Counted from the stretch's first letter, positions 1 through 8,895 are shown. The stretch: DNA of 64,000 nt from Ascidia mentula (GCA_947561715.1 OX387203.1:13516001-13580000), one strand, 5' to 3'. Numbers and translations are program-made. The notes: a model not told the origin generated them from the letters alone.

Positions 1-141
1 TGGAATGGCGATTTTCAACACTGAGAGTGCAGCGGTAATCACCACGCTTGCAACGACAGAAAAGTATGCCTGCCGCTGGACAGTAATTGGGCATAATGAG
101 CACGAGCCGGCGTCGTCGACGCGGCAACGACGGCGGGGGGC

Positions 142-195
142 CTTTGCAAACGATTAAGTAGTTAAAAAGTAGCCCGGACAGGGCGTGATGCTTAC
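142..195 (-). other. Putative 54-nt intron of the array unit (representative)
   Basis: Read on the minus strand this starts with a strong 5' splice site (exon ...AATAAG, intron GTAAGC) and ends TTTGCAAAG. A TTAAC branch-like motif lies about 20 nt before the end, within a pyrimidine-rich stretch (CTACTTTTTAAC). The same 54-nt segment follows every A, B and C unit; in A' units it is 55 nt because an A-run is six rather than five long. Short introns of this size are known in many invertebrates. The segment matters because all five LINE copies lie inside it. Splicing is inferred from motifs only. Confidence 0.5.
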
Positions 196-422
196 CTTAT
201 TCAAATAGAATGTCGACTGGTGGCAGAAGGTCGGAGCTTGGCCTGGTGGGCACTTGGAGTGGTTGCGACATGGCAAGCACGTGGAATGGCAATTTTCAAC
301 ACTGAGAGTGCAGCGGTAATCACCACGCTTGCAACGACAGAAAAGTATGCCTGCCGCTGGACAGTAATTGGGCATAATGAGCACGAGCCGTCGTCGTCGA
401 CGCGGCAACGACGGCGGGGGGC
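196..422 (-). pseudogene. Type A exon-like Cys-rich module (representative)
   Basis: Minus-strand exon-like segment of 227 nt between acceptor CAAAG| and donor AAG|GTAAGC. Entering in phase 0, the first part reads a Cys-rich start (RRRCRVDD.SCSLCPITVQR). The later Cys-rich part (FCRCKRGDYRC, then CHSTC, KCPPGQ, ending STFYLNK in phase 0 at the donor) is in another frame. Comparison with the B unit places one missing base just after the VQR codons, so the parent exon would be 228 nt (76 codons, phase 0 at both ends). Because the missing base is shared by all A units, none is a simple working exon. The Cys spacing (CPx6GCx2CxC in the B copy) is weakly reminiscent of antistasin-type short Cys-rich domains; I do not claim the family. 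Confidence 0.5.
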
Positions 423-476
423 CTTTGCAAACGATTAAGTAGTTAAAAAGTAGCCCGGACAGGGCGTGATGCTTAC

Positions 477-855
477 CTTATTCAAATAGAATGTCGACTG
501 GAGGGAATGGGGCGGAGGTTGGCCTGGTGGGCACTTGGAGTGGTTGGGACATCGCAAGCGCGTGGAATGGCAATTTCCAACACTGAGTGCCGCCGTATTT
601 GCCACATTTGCATCGACAAGGAGAGCATCCTAGCCTCTGGACAGCAATAGGGCATGGTGAGCAAGCATGCTCTGTGACGTCACAATTTCTATTGTGACAG
701 AGGTCTACACGGTGGGCATTTCCCACCTCCGGTACTTATTCTCATAGAAATAAAATCATGCGCGCCCAAGTACAAAAGCAGCCTGGCCGCTGTACAGTAA
801 TTTGGCATAATGAGCACGAGCCGGCGTCGTCGACGCGGCAACGACGGCGGGGGGC
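477..855 (-). pseudogene. Type B double exon-like unit (representative)
   Basis: A 379-nt segment holding two exon-like copies. On the minus strand the first copy (about 855 down to 736) starts like type A and reads SCSLCQITVQRPGC. It then has lost the middle of the module, ending in a GAATAAG that resembles the normal exon end, with a decayed donor (GTACCG). The second copy (about 705 down to 477) reads CSPCPIAVQRLGCSPCRCKCG in three overlapping stretches and keeps all Cys in one frame. It lacks two bases (a CT) relative to type A further on, so its frame ends in TAA directly before the donor. The C units are built the same way. Degenerate coding origin is well supported; present function is not. 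Confidence 0.5.
670..702. promoter_or_regulatory. Palindrome with TGACGTCA (CRE-like) core, in every B and C unit
   Basis: Arms 679-686 (gtcacaat) and 691-698 (attgtgac) pair perfectly around a 4-nt ttct loop, with outer ctctgt (670-675) and acagag (697-702) also complementary. TGACGTCA, the palindromic CRE consensus, lies at 675-682. The element falls at the start of the second exon-like copy and is missing from A units. It is conserved in all B and C units, but so is most of the unit, so conservation alone does not prove a role. Confidence 0.35.
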
Positions 856-3160
856 CTTAACAAACGATTACGTAGTTAAAAAGTAGCCCGGACAGGACGT
901 GATGCTTACCTTATTCAAATAGAATGTCGACTGGTGGCAGAAGGTCGGAGCTTGGCCTGGTGGGCACTTGGAGTGGTTGCGACATGGCAAGCACGTGGAA
1001 TGGCGATTTTCAACACTGAGAGTGCAGCGGTAATCACCACGCTTGCAACGACAGAAAAGTATGCCTGCCGCTGGACAGTAATTGGGCATAATGAGCACGA
1101 GCCGGCGTCGTCGACGCGGCAACGACGGCGGGGGGCCTTTGCAAACGATTAAGTAGTTAAAAAGTAGCCCGGACAGGGCGTGATGCTTACCTTATTCAAA
1201 TAGAATGTCGACTGGTGGCAGAAGGTCGGAGCTTGGCCTGGTGGGCACTTGGAGTGGTTGCGACATGGCAAGCACGTGGAATGGCAATTTTCAACACTGA
1301 GAGTGCAGCGGTAATCACCACGCTTGCAACGACAGAAAAGTATGCCTGCCGCTGGACAGTAATTGGGCATAATGAGCACGAGCCGTCGTCGTCGACGCGG
1401 CAACGACGGCGGGGGGCCTTTGCAAACGATTAAGTAGTTAAAAAGTAGCCCGGACAGGGCGTGATGCTTACCTTATTCAAATAGAATGTCGACTGGAGGG
1501 AATGGGGCGGAGGTTGGCCTGGTGGGCACTTGGAGTGGTTGGGACATCGCAAGCGCGTGGAATGGCAATTTCCAACACTGAGTGCCGCCGTATTTGCCAC
1601 ATTTGCATCGACAAGGAGAGCATCCTAGCCTCTGGACAGCAATAGGGCATGGTGAGCAAGCATGCTCTGTGACGTCACAATTTCTATTGTGACAGAGGTC
1701 TACACGGTGGGCATTTCCCACCTCCGGTACTTATTCTCATAGAAATAAAATCATGCGCGCCCAAGTACAAAAGCAGCCTGGCCGCTGTACAGTAATTTGG
1801 CATAATGAGCACGAGCCGGCGTCGTCGACGCGGCAACGACGGCGGGGGGCCTTAACAAACGATTACGTAGTTAAAAAGTAGCCCGGACAGGACGTGATGC
1901 TTACCTTATTCAAATAGAATGTCGACTGGTGGCAGAGGGTCGGAGCTTGGCCTGGTGGGCACTTGGAGTGGTTGCGACATGGCAAGCACGTGGAATGGCG
2001 ATTTTCAACACTGAGAGTGCAGCGGTAATCACCACGCTTGCAACGACAGAAAAGTATGCCTGCCGCTGGACAGTAATTGGGCATAATGAGCACGAGCCGT
2101 CGTCGTCGACGCGGCAACGACGGCGGGGGGCCTTTGCAAACGATTAAGTAGTTAAAAAGTAGCCCGGACAGGGCGTGATGCTTACCTTATTCAAATAGAA
2201 TGTCGACTGGAGGGAATGGGGCGGAGGTTGGCCTGGTGGGCACTTGGAGTGGTTGGGACATCGCAAGCGCGTGGAATGGCAATTTCCAACACTGAGTGCC
2301 GCCGTATTTGCCACATTTGCATCGACAAGGAGAGCATCCTAGCCTCTGGACAGCAATAGGGCATGGTGAGCAAGCATGCTCTGTGACGTCACAATTTCTA
2401 TTGTGACAGAGGTCTACACGGTGGGCATTTCCCACCTCCGGTACTTATTCTCATAGAAATAAAATCATGCGCGCCCAAGTACAAAAGCAGCCTGGCCGCT
2501 GTACAGTAATTTGGCATAATGAGCACGAGCCGGCGTCGTCGACGCGGCAACGACGGCGGGGGGCCTTAACAAACGATTACGTAGTTAAAAAGTAGCCCGG
2601 ACAGGACGTGATGCTTACCTTATTCAAATAGAATGTCGACTGGTGGCAGAAGGTCGGAGCTTGGCCTGGTGGGCACTTGGAGTGGTTGCGACATGGCAAG
2701 CACGTGGAATGGCGATTTTCAACACTGAGAGTGCAGCGGTAATCACCACGCTTGCAACGACAGAAAAGTATGCCTGCCGCTGGACAGTAATTGGGCATAA
2801 TGAGCACGAGCCGGCGTCGTCGACGCGGCAACGACGGCGGGGGGCCTTTGCAAACGATTAAGTAGTTAAAAAGTAGCCCGGACAGGGCGTGATGCTTACC
2901 TTATTCAAATAGAATGTCGACTGGTGGCAGAAGGTCGGAGCTTGGCCTGGTGGGCACTTGGAGTGGTTGCGACATGGCAAGCACGTGGAATGGCAATTTT
3001 CAACACTGAGAGTGCAGCGGTAATCACCACGCTTGCAACGACAGAAAAGTATGCCTGCCGCTGGACAGTAATTGGGCATAATGAGCACGAGCCGTCGTCG
3101 TCGACGCGGCAACGACGGCGGGGGGCCTTTGCAAACGATTAAGTAGTTAAAAAGTAGCCC

Positions 3161-3763
3161 ATTAATATTTTATTCGGGGCACCTGATTGTCCCCACGAAA
3201 TCGGACGAGGTAACACGAAAAGCATACAACAATAAAACAAAATACACTATATAAATTCAAACTCTGATGAGAATTGTCAGGCAAAAAGTGCCATCTGGTG
3301 GTTGTTTACACATTATATTGTTAGCCGTTAGTGGGAGCTAACGCAAAAATGTAAAGAAAAGTGTAAACGGGGAATATATCGACCTCTAGTGGTTGGTCCG
3401 TCGGGGAGTTCTCTTCCACGAGTGGGCGCGATTATATGGCGAGCGAAAGTAGCAAGAATAAACAGTCAACACAATAACACTAAAAATAAAAACGTTCGGG
3501 GGAAATATACCGACCCCTAGTGGTTGGTCTGCCATGTAATTTTTACCCACAGGTGGGCGTAATATAATGGCGAGCGGTAAACAACAAGTGCGAATGGGTA
3601 AACAACAATTTAATGGCGAGCGGTAAACAACAAGTGCGAATGATAACACAATCACAGACGGGGGGCGTTTTGCAGTTATTTATTGTGGGGCGTTTGCAGT
3701 TATTTCGGCAATTGCCGTAGATGGTCTCGTACATTATTTTTAGTCAGCCGCGAGTGGGCGCTA
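3161..3763 (-). other. LINE 3' UTR with internal repeats
   Basis: About 600 nt downstream of ORF2 with no gene. It holds a diverged direct repeat with offset 131: the plus-strand stretch ctagtggttggt starts at 3386 and again at 3517, each followed by a gtgggcg..atta motif. A third copy of that motif is at 3751-3770. A second, perfect 32-bp direct repeat lies at 3565-3596 and 3611-3642 (period 46). A hairpin is formed by gttagc (3320-3325) and gctaac (3337-3342). The last bases on the element strand include AATAAA. In LINEs the 3' UTR is commonly the part recognised by the reverse transcriptase; such a role here is inference. The equivalent regions in the other copies are 11743-12345, 25158-25760, 32164-32766 and 48019-48621. 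Confidence 0.7.
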
Positions 3764-6700
3764 TTATAGGGTGTCGGTATTTGTCTGGTAAAGGGTGTTC
3801 ACAACGTCGGCCAGGACCTCCTCGAGAAAGGGGTTGTCCCTATTTCGCTGTATAGATAGTTTTAAGCGTAAAGAGGTTTTGCAGGATGTTATCAAGTGCC
3901 TGGGTATGTCATTGATGGGTCGTGTGTCATGTTTGATTCTGTTTCGTGTTTTCCAGATAGTGTGTGTTAGTGAGGTGTTTAAAAGTGCTCCTAATGTTTT
4001 CGTGTAAGGTGTTGTATTATGAAGTGTTGGGAAGGCGATGTGTAAAGGTGTGTCAAAAGGACAGGTGTTTAGGTTAGATAAAGTTCGAAAGACGTCGCGA
4101 ATTAAGGTGAGCAGAGGTTGAATGGAAGGACAGTTGTGGAATAGGTGAGTAAATGTTTCAAAGGGGAATTTGCACAGGTAGCAGTGGGGTTGTTGGTCCA
4201 AAGGGAGGTATGATTTCTGACAATTTAACGGAAGAATTTTATGTGTTAGCCGGTAATTGAAGGATTTTAAATAATTCGGGAATATCGGGTGGTGGATTTG
4301 GACCCAGTCGTTGAATTGGTGAGGTGTGGTAGCGTTGTCAACAATACGGTGGTATAGGGGTTTTGTTTTGTGAGTCATCAGCTCGGCTTCTGTGAGGTTC
4401 AAGGTTTTTAAAAGTTGTAACAGGGATTTGTAGTGGGGAGAGGGTGTGATTGCGTGCGGGAGAAAGTTTCTGGTTCGTAGGTGGAAAAGTTTGCTGAGGG
4501 AGAGGCCAAGGTTGTATTCTATGAATGATAGCTGTGCGGTTGTCGGGGTTTCTAAAAGGCGGTGGTTATAATATTGTTTGATAGGATAGAGAAGTGATAG
4601 GTCAGCGTAGAGGGGAATGTTTGCCGCGCCGTAACCGCCATGGTCACGACGGGCTGCCAGGATGTTAATTGGCAAGGTTGGATTGTTTGGGCCGACGACG
4701 AACTTTACCACAATGCCGTCGATCCGTTCTCGTTGCAGGGTTGGTAGGGGGTAAGTTTTAGCGAGGTATGAAATTTGGGGTAAAAGTATAGTCTTAGTGA
4801 GGATGCATTTAGAATCAAAAGTGAGAAACGGGTTGCTGATAGATTTGGCGCGGGATTGCAAAGAGGTGACTGCCTTGTGCCATGCCGCGGTAATTTCCGA
4901 TGGTGCGCCTATTGGGGTATTTAACGGTGTTATAGACTTAGGGTTCCATTTTATCTGAGATAAGGTTGGGTCGTCATGGGGGGGTCGAAGGATGGCAATC
5001 GCTTCGGTTTTGGTGGGGTTAAGTTTTAATCCGGAAAATTTACCAAAATTGTGAATGAGGCCGAGGGCTTTGGTGAGGGAATGCCGATGAGCCACCACTA
5101 GGGTGACGTCATCGGCGTAAGCGATTGCCTTGGGTGTGTTGCGGCACGGCACGGGGGTAGAATCAATAGAAGTGTTGTTTTGTAGGGCAACGAGGAGCGG
5201 ATCTAGGGCAATCAGGAAGAGGTTCAGACTAAGGGGGTCACCTTGTCTGACTCCTCTCCTGATGGAAAAATCCCTTGTGGCAAAGCCGTTTACGAAGGCC
5301 CGGGAGTTGGCGCTAGAGTGAAGTGCAGAAAGGTAATTAGTAAAGCAAGTGGGAAAGCGTTTGAGATGTAACTGGAGAAGTAGCCATGAAAAAGAAACTG
5401 AGTCGAAAGCTTTTTGAAAATCTAGGGAAACGAAGAAGGTGTCCGAATTGATTGAGGATGCGTGGTGGTGGAGATCGCGTAAGAGTAGAGTTGCGTTGGA
5501 GGTTGAAGAGCCGGGGATAGCGAATTGATTACTTGAGAGAATGTCGGGTATAAAGGGTTTCAAGCGGAGGTTCAAGAGTTTGTGTAGGATTTTTAGGTCT
5601 GTGTTTAACAAAGAAATAGGGCGGTAATTATTTAGCAGGGTGGGATCGTTTTTTTTATGGATAAGGGTCAAATGTCCGAGGTTGAATTCTGATGGGGTAT
5701 ATGAATTAAAGTATGAAAAATTAAGCGCGTCGGTGAGGTCGGCCCCGATCAGGTCCCAGTAGTGCGAGTAAAACTCGATGCTGAGACCGTCGGGGCCGGG
5801 GGTTTTGCCAGTGGGAAAGAGGGAAAGGGTTTGTTTAATTTCCTGTTGTGTGATGGGGCGCGAAAGTGCTTCGAGGTGCTGTTCCGGGATAGGTTTGGGA
5901 GGAATTCTAATGAAATCGTTATCAGGGCCGGGTGCTGGTAGTTGTTGGTCCGCGTAGAGGGTTTCGAAAAAATGTCGGGTATGTGAGAGGAGTTCCTTAG
6001 GAGTGGATCGAGGGAGACCGTGGTTATCCTGGAGTTCGAGTATGGGGGCGTGGCGGCGGGTGGGGATTAACTTAGAATAAAGGGTTTTATCAGCAATATT
6101 TTTAAATTGAGGGTCAGAAGAAAGGGATCGGAGGATAGATGTGCGGGATTTTGAGATGTACAGTTCCTTAAGGGATTTTTTAGCGGATTGGAATTTATCA
6201 AAATTATCGGGTGATGGGTGGTCGTTGAGGGTTTGGCGGTAGGTTTCCAATTGTTGCTGTAGGGTTTGGGTTTCTTTGCGTGATTGTTGGGCCAGGAGTT
6301 TTGAATGGGTTTGTGTGATCTGTTTAAATTTAAATTTTAGTGTTAACCAATAGTCCAGGGGGTTGGAGTGAAGGGGAGCCAAGGTTTGCCATAGAGGGTA
6401 GGTTTGTCTAAGACTTTGGGAAAACTGAGGGTCGTGAAGGGTATTTACATTATTCTTCCAGGATCCACGGCCTCTTGGGGGTGCGGAAATGAGGTTTAGA
6501 GTTGTTAGCACTGCATCGTGATCGGAAAAGGGGCAAGGCGAAAAGGAATGGTGTTTAGGAATTAATTGCCTTGATGTGTATAATCTATCGATGCGTGACT
6601 GGGTCCCTGGGGCGCGACGTGAGTATTGACGGAGGGTTGGGTGGAGAGTTCGAAAGGTGTCTTGTAGGTCAAAAGTGGCTATTAATTTAATGAGTGAATG

Positions 6701-7213
6701 ACTTGGTTGGCGGTTGGCTGTTGGGGGGTGTCTGTCCAGGGCGGGGTCTACTACACAGTTGAAATCACCGGCGAATACTATGGGGTGGGAAGAGGAGATA
6801 TACGGGAAGAGGGAGTCGAAGAATTTGTTGTTGAATATGTAATTTTTTGTGCCGGAGGGTGCGTATATATTAACCAAGTGAAAGGTGTGGGTCAGGGTTG
6901 ATATGTCGGCCGCAATAATGCGACCTTCAGAGTCAGAAACGGAATTAAGGATTTGGAGATTGGAGGAATTCAGAAGAACTGCGACACCCCCCCAGGCAGA
7001 GCCTTTTAGAGGTGCCGAGTTTAAGAGGATGGGACCGGAAGACCATTCGGACTTCCACAGGGATTCGGTATGGGGGGTAGAGTGAGTTTCTTGTAAGCAA
7101 AAAAGGTCAAAGTTCAAAGAGGAAAGGTACCGAAACAGGGCCCTTCTCTTGGTTGCCTGGCCTAAGCCGTTAACATTCAACGTACATATACGTAAATAGG
7201 ATGTAGGCGCCAT
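3764..7213 (-). CDS. LINE ORF2: endonuclease / reverse transcriptase (copy 1)
   Basis: 1149 aa from the first ATG at 7213. The frame is open a little further upstream but only with non-ATG codons, back to a stop at 7295-7297. N-terminal AP-like endonuclease, about residues 4-240: LNVNGL (N13), QETH (E42), NIYAPS (115-120), GDFN (D150, N152), SRIDRLY (D209), SDHD (D231, H232). Reverse transcriptase, about 460-740: TPGPDG, NYRPISL (529-535), motif A with D598 in SLDFQKAFD, RGVRQGDP (653-660), YADD (699-702). C-terminal zinc finger C1011, C1014, H1023, C1028 (CX2CX8HX4C), typical of L1/Tx1-type ORF2. It would nick target DNA and prime reverse transcription from the nick. All catalytic residues I can check are present and there is no internal stop, so the protein looks competent. 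No RNase H domain was recognised. ORF2 is in a different frame from ORF1 and starts 59 nt after its stop. Confidence 0.95.
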   Translation of the reverse strand: MAPTSYLRICTLNVNGLGQATKRRALFRYLSSLNFDLFCLQETHSTPHTESLWKSEWSSGPILLNSAPLKGSAWGGVAVLLNSSNLQILNSVSDSEGRIIAADISTLTHTFHLVNIYAPSGTKNYIFNNKFFDSLFPYISSSHPIVFAGDFNCVVDPALDRHPPTANRQPSHSLIKLIATFDLQDTFRTLHPTLRQYSRRAPGTQSRIDRLYTSRQLIPKHHSFSPCPFSDHDAVLTTLNLISAPPRGRGSWKNNVNTLHDPQFSQSLRQTYPLWQTLAPLHSNPLDYWLTLKFKFKQITQTHSKLLAQQSRKETQTLQQQLETYRQTLNDHPSPDNFDKFQSAKKSLKELYISKSRTSILRSLSSDPQFKNIADKTLYSKLIPTRRHAPILELQDNHGLPRSTPKELLSHTRHFFETLYADQQLPAPGPDNDFIRIPPKPIPEQHLEALSRPITQQEIKQTLSLFPTGKTPGPDGLSIEFYSHYWDLIGADLTDALNFSYFNSYTPSEFNLGHLTLIHKKNDPTLLNNYRPISLLNTDLKILHKLLNLRLKPFIPDILSSNQFAIPGSSTSNATLLLRDLHHHASSINSDTFFVSLDFQKAFDSVSFSWLLLQLHLKRFPTCFTNYLSALHSSANSRAFVNGFATRDFSIRRGVRQGDPLSLNLFLIALDPLLVALQNNTSIDSTPVPCRNTPKAIAYADDVTLVVAHRHSLTKALGLIHNFGKFSGLKLNPTKTEAIAILRPPHDDPTLSQIKWNPKSITPLNTPIGAPSEITAAWHKAVTSLQSRAKSISNPFLTFDSKCILTKTILLPQISYLAKTYPLPTLQRERIDGIVVKFVVGPNNPTLPINILAARRDHGGYGAANIPLYADLSLLYPIKQYYNHRLLETPTTAQLSFIEYNLGLSLSKLFHLRTRNFLPHAITPSPHYKSLLQLLKTLNLTEAELMTHKTKPLYHRIVDNATTPHQFNDWVQIHHPIFPNYLKSFNYRLTHKILPLNCQKSYLPLDQQPHCYLCKFPFETFTHLFHNCPSIQPLLTLIRDVFRTLSNLNTCPFDTPLHIAFPTLHNTTPYTKTLGALLNTSLTHTIWKTRNRIKHDTRPINDIPRHLITSCKTSLRLKLSIQRNRDNPFLEEVLADVVNTLYQTNTDTL

Positions 7214-7272
7214 TGTGACTTTAAACGAAAACAAAACATAAACAAAGTCACGTGGTCTTAATTTGGGACATT

Positions 7273-8895
7273 CTAAAGGCAGGTGATGTTGAAGTCATTC
7301 GGTATGACCGTTTCACAACAACATACGATTTGTTCCCCGGGCAATAGATTATAAGTGGCGCCGCAGTTGCAACTTATCAAAAGCCGTTGGCATTTTCTGT
7401 TCGTGCAGCGGGATGGGCTTGTGTAAGCCTCGTCCGGAGCCCAATTGCCGCAGCGGCATTTTAAATGTAGGGTTCCGCATAAGCATACAATATTCTTGCC
7501 TGTGTACGCGGTATGGCAACATGTCGTTTTCTTCGGAATCGGTGGTGATTCGCTCTGCTTCCTTTTGCGCGAACGTACTTCAGTGAATTGCTCGTCGTCC
7601 CGCATGACCGGTTTCGGTGTGGATGTGGCCGCAGGTAATGATTGGTGTGTTGGGGTTGTAGCGGTATCGGCCAACTCGGGCCGCGGGATACGGTGATGTA
7701 CCGCCTCTGGTGTCTTGCTGTCTCGAACACCGGTGACCGTTGCGGCGCTAGAGGGTGATAGCGCCTCTGCAGACTTGTTGTTGTTGTGACGCGTAGTAGC
7801 GGTATTAGCCAACTCGGGCTGCGGGATGCGTCGATGTACCGCCTCTGGTGTCTTGTCTGTTATTCCATTAACGAGCGTTGGGGCGCTAGAGAGTGGCGCC
7901 TCTGAAGACTTCACGCCGCTTCTTGTGACGTCAGTTGTCACGGTCGGGGGCGCACGGTCAACAGCTGGCTCGCCAGGTGTGACGTCAGCCGTCACAGCCG
8001 ATGGCGCAGCGTCAGCGACAACAGGTGTCGTTTTGAGATTTCCACCTGGCGCGATCTTATCAGCGACGCCAGGTGTGACATCTGGCACATGCAGGTGCAC
8101 AGATGTTGCGACGTCTAAGGTCGCTTGTTTATTATGGTCCGGCGCATTATCAGCTGCCGCATTTGACGTTGTGGCGTTAGACGTGTTTGCCTCTGGAGCC
8201 TTCTTATCAGGACAATTTTCTTGTTCTTGCACATTCGGCGTTTTATCGCCGGCACTTCCTTTCACGGCTGACTGCCTTCGCTCTTCGGCTTGCCTGGCAA
8301 AGCTTGGACAGTCACTTTTAACATGGCCCATCTCCATACAAAAATCGCACTTCTTGGGCTGGCCGTTATATTTTACTTCAACCACATTTTTGCCGAGGCG
8401 CACCCGCTCTGGAATTGGGTTGTCTTTCAAAACAGAACCCTTCATAATGATAATGCGTTTGCCTCCGTAGAGGCCATAGTCATCGTTTGTTTTCCACCCT
8501 CTAATTGTAGGGGCGTATTTTGAAAAATATGCGAGTAGCGCTTGCATCGGGATGCGCGGGGGAACCTTTGTGAGGGTCACACACTCTTCATCCTCGCAAC
8601 GTGCGGTTGCGTACACAGGCTTTCCTGTCGCTCTCAGCGCCATGGCGAATTCACGGGCCTTATCTTTTGATGGGCAGTAAAATTTAACTCTGCCATTCGA
8701 GAATTGTAATAGACCTTCAAGGAAGGTCCGCCAGCGAATGTTATGTTGGCGTAACAAAGCCAAAATCTCTGGACGCTTCAGCCCTGGGTTGAAACGGGCG
8801 TCTACCTCCAAGTTTTCATCCGTATCAAACGGATCTTTTACTGGCACAGATCGGGCCGCCACACTGGGCCCGGCTACGGCTTTTGCAAAATTCAT
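7273..8895 (-). CDS. LINE ORF1: RRM-like and CCHC nucleic-acid-binding protein (copy 1)
   Basis: 540 aa from the ATG at 8895 (context ACCAATGA); 13 further open codons upstream have only a TTG start and are left out. Order: basic N-terminal region; RRM-like region about 107-177 (FSKYAP, then GGKRIIIMKG); zinc knuckle C183, C186, H191, C196 (CX2CX4HX4C); a long Ala/Thr/Pro-rich linker about 205-440 with a 22-residue direct duplication (347-368 and 393-414, both with KTPEAVH and RIP.PELA.TATT); basic RSRKRKQ (441-447), a likely nuclear signal; and a Cys-rich C-terminus (459-540, 14 Cys, several as CC or CxC). The first half matches the usual ORF1 plan of Tx1-like elements, which coat the element RNA. 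The C-terminal Cys cluster is not part of the plan I know. Stop is TAG at 7275-7273. Confidence 0.92.
   Translation of the reverse strand: MNFAKAVAGPSVAARSVPVKDPFDTDENLEVDARFNPGLKRPEILALLRQHNIRWRTFLEGLLQFSNGRVKFYCPSKDKAREFAMALRATGKPVYATARCEDEECVTLTKVPPRIPMQALLAYFSKYAPTIRGWKTNDDYGLYGGKRIIIMKGSVLKDNPIPERVRLGKNVVEVKYNGQPKKCDFCMEMGHVKSDCPSFARQAEERRQSAVKGSAGDKTPNVQEQENCPDKKAPEANTSNATTSNAAADNAPDHNKQATLDVATSVHLHVPDVTPGVADKIAPGGNLKTTPVVADAAPSAVTADVTPGEPAVDRAPPTVTTDVTRSGVKSSEAPLSSAPTLVNGITDKTPEAVHRRIPQPELANTATTRHNNNKSAEALSPSSAATVTGVRDSKTPEAVHHRIPRPELADTATTPTHQSLPAATSTPKPVMRDDEQFTEVRSRKRKQSESPPIPKKTTCCHTAYTGKNIVCLCGTLHLKCRCGNWAPDEAYTSPSRCTNRKCQRLLISCNCGATYNLLPGEQIVCCCETVIPNDFNITCL

Larger units (their letters stand above)
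1..3160 (-). repeat. Tandem array block 1 (A and B units)
   Basis: Head-to-tail repeat block ending at LINE copy 1. On the plus strand the exon-like parts begin at: A partial (1-141), A 196, B 477, A 910, A 1191, B 1472, A 1905, B 2186, A 2619, A 2900. Spacing is exactly 281 bp after each A and 433 bp after each B, so the A-B dimer is 714 bp. Between exon-like parts lies a conserved 54-nt segment with minus-strand splice signals. The A units differ at a few fixed sites (cagaagg or cagaggg; gccggcg or gccgtcg). No independent gene is visible: the small open frames on both strands recur in every unit and are a property of the repeat. Confidence 0.95.

Noticed and set aside
220..438. 72-residue plus-strand open frames repeated in every A unit
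   Set aside because: Antisense to the Cys-rich module, no plausible domain, and conserved only because the unit is conserved.
1..3160. CRISPR array
   Set aside because: Units of 281-433 bp are contiguous and homologous along their whole length; there are no short repeats with unique spacers and no cas genes.
7214..7234. Extended TTG-start N-terminus of ORF2 (and the 13-codon extension of ORF1 at 8896-8934)
   Set aside because: Eukaryotic context and nearby good ATG codons at 7213 and 8895 make the ATG starts more likely.
7826..8470. 214-residue plus-strand open frame opposite ORF1
   Set aside because: Shadow of the low-complexity Ala/Thr/Pro linker of ORF1; no recognisable domain.
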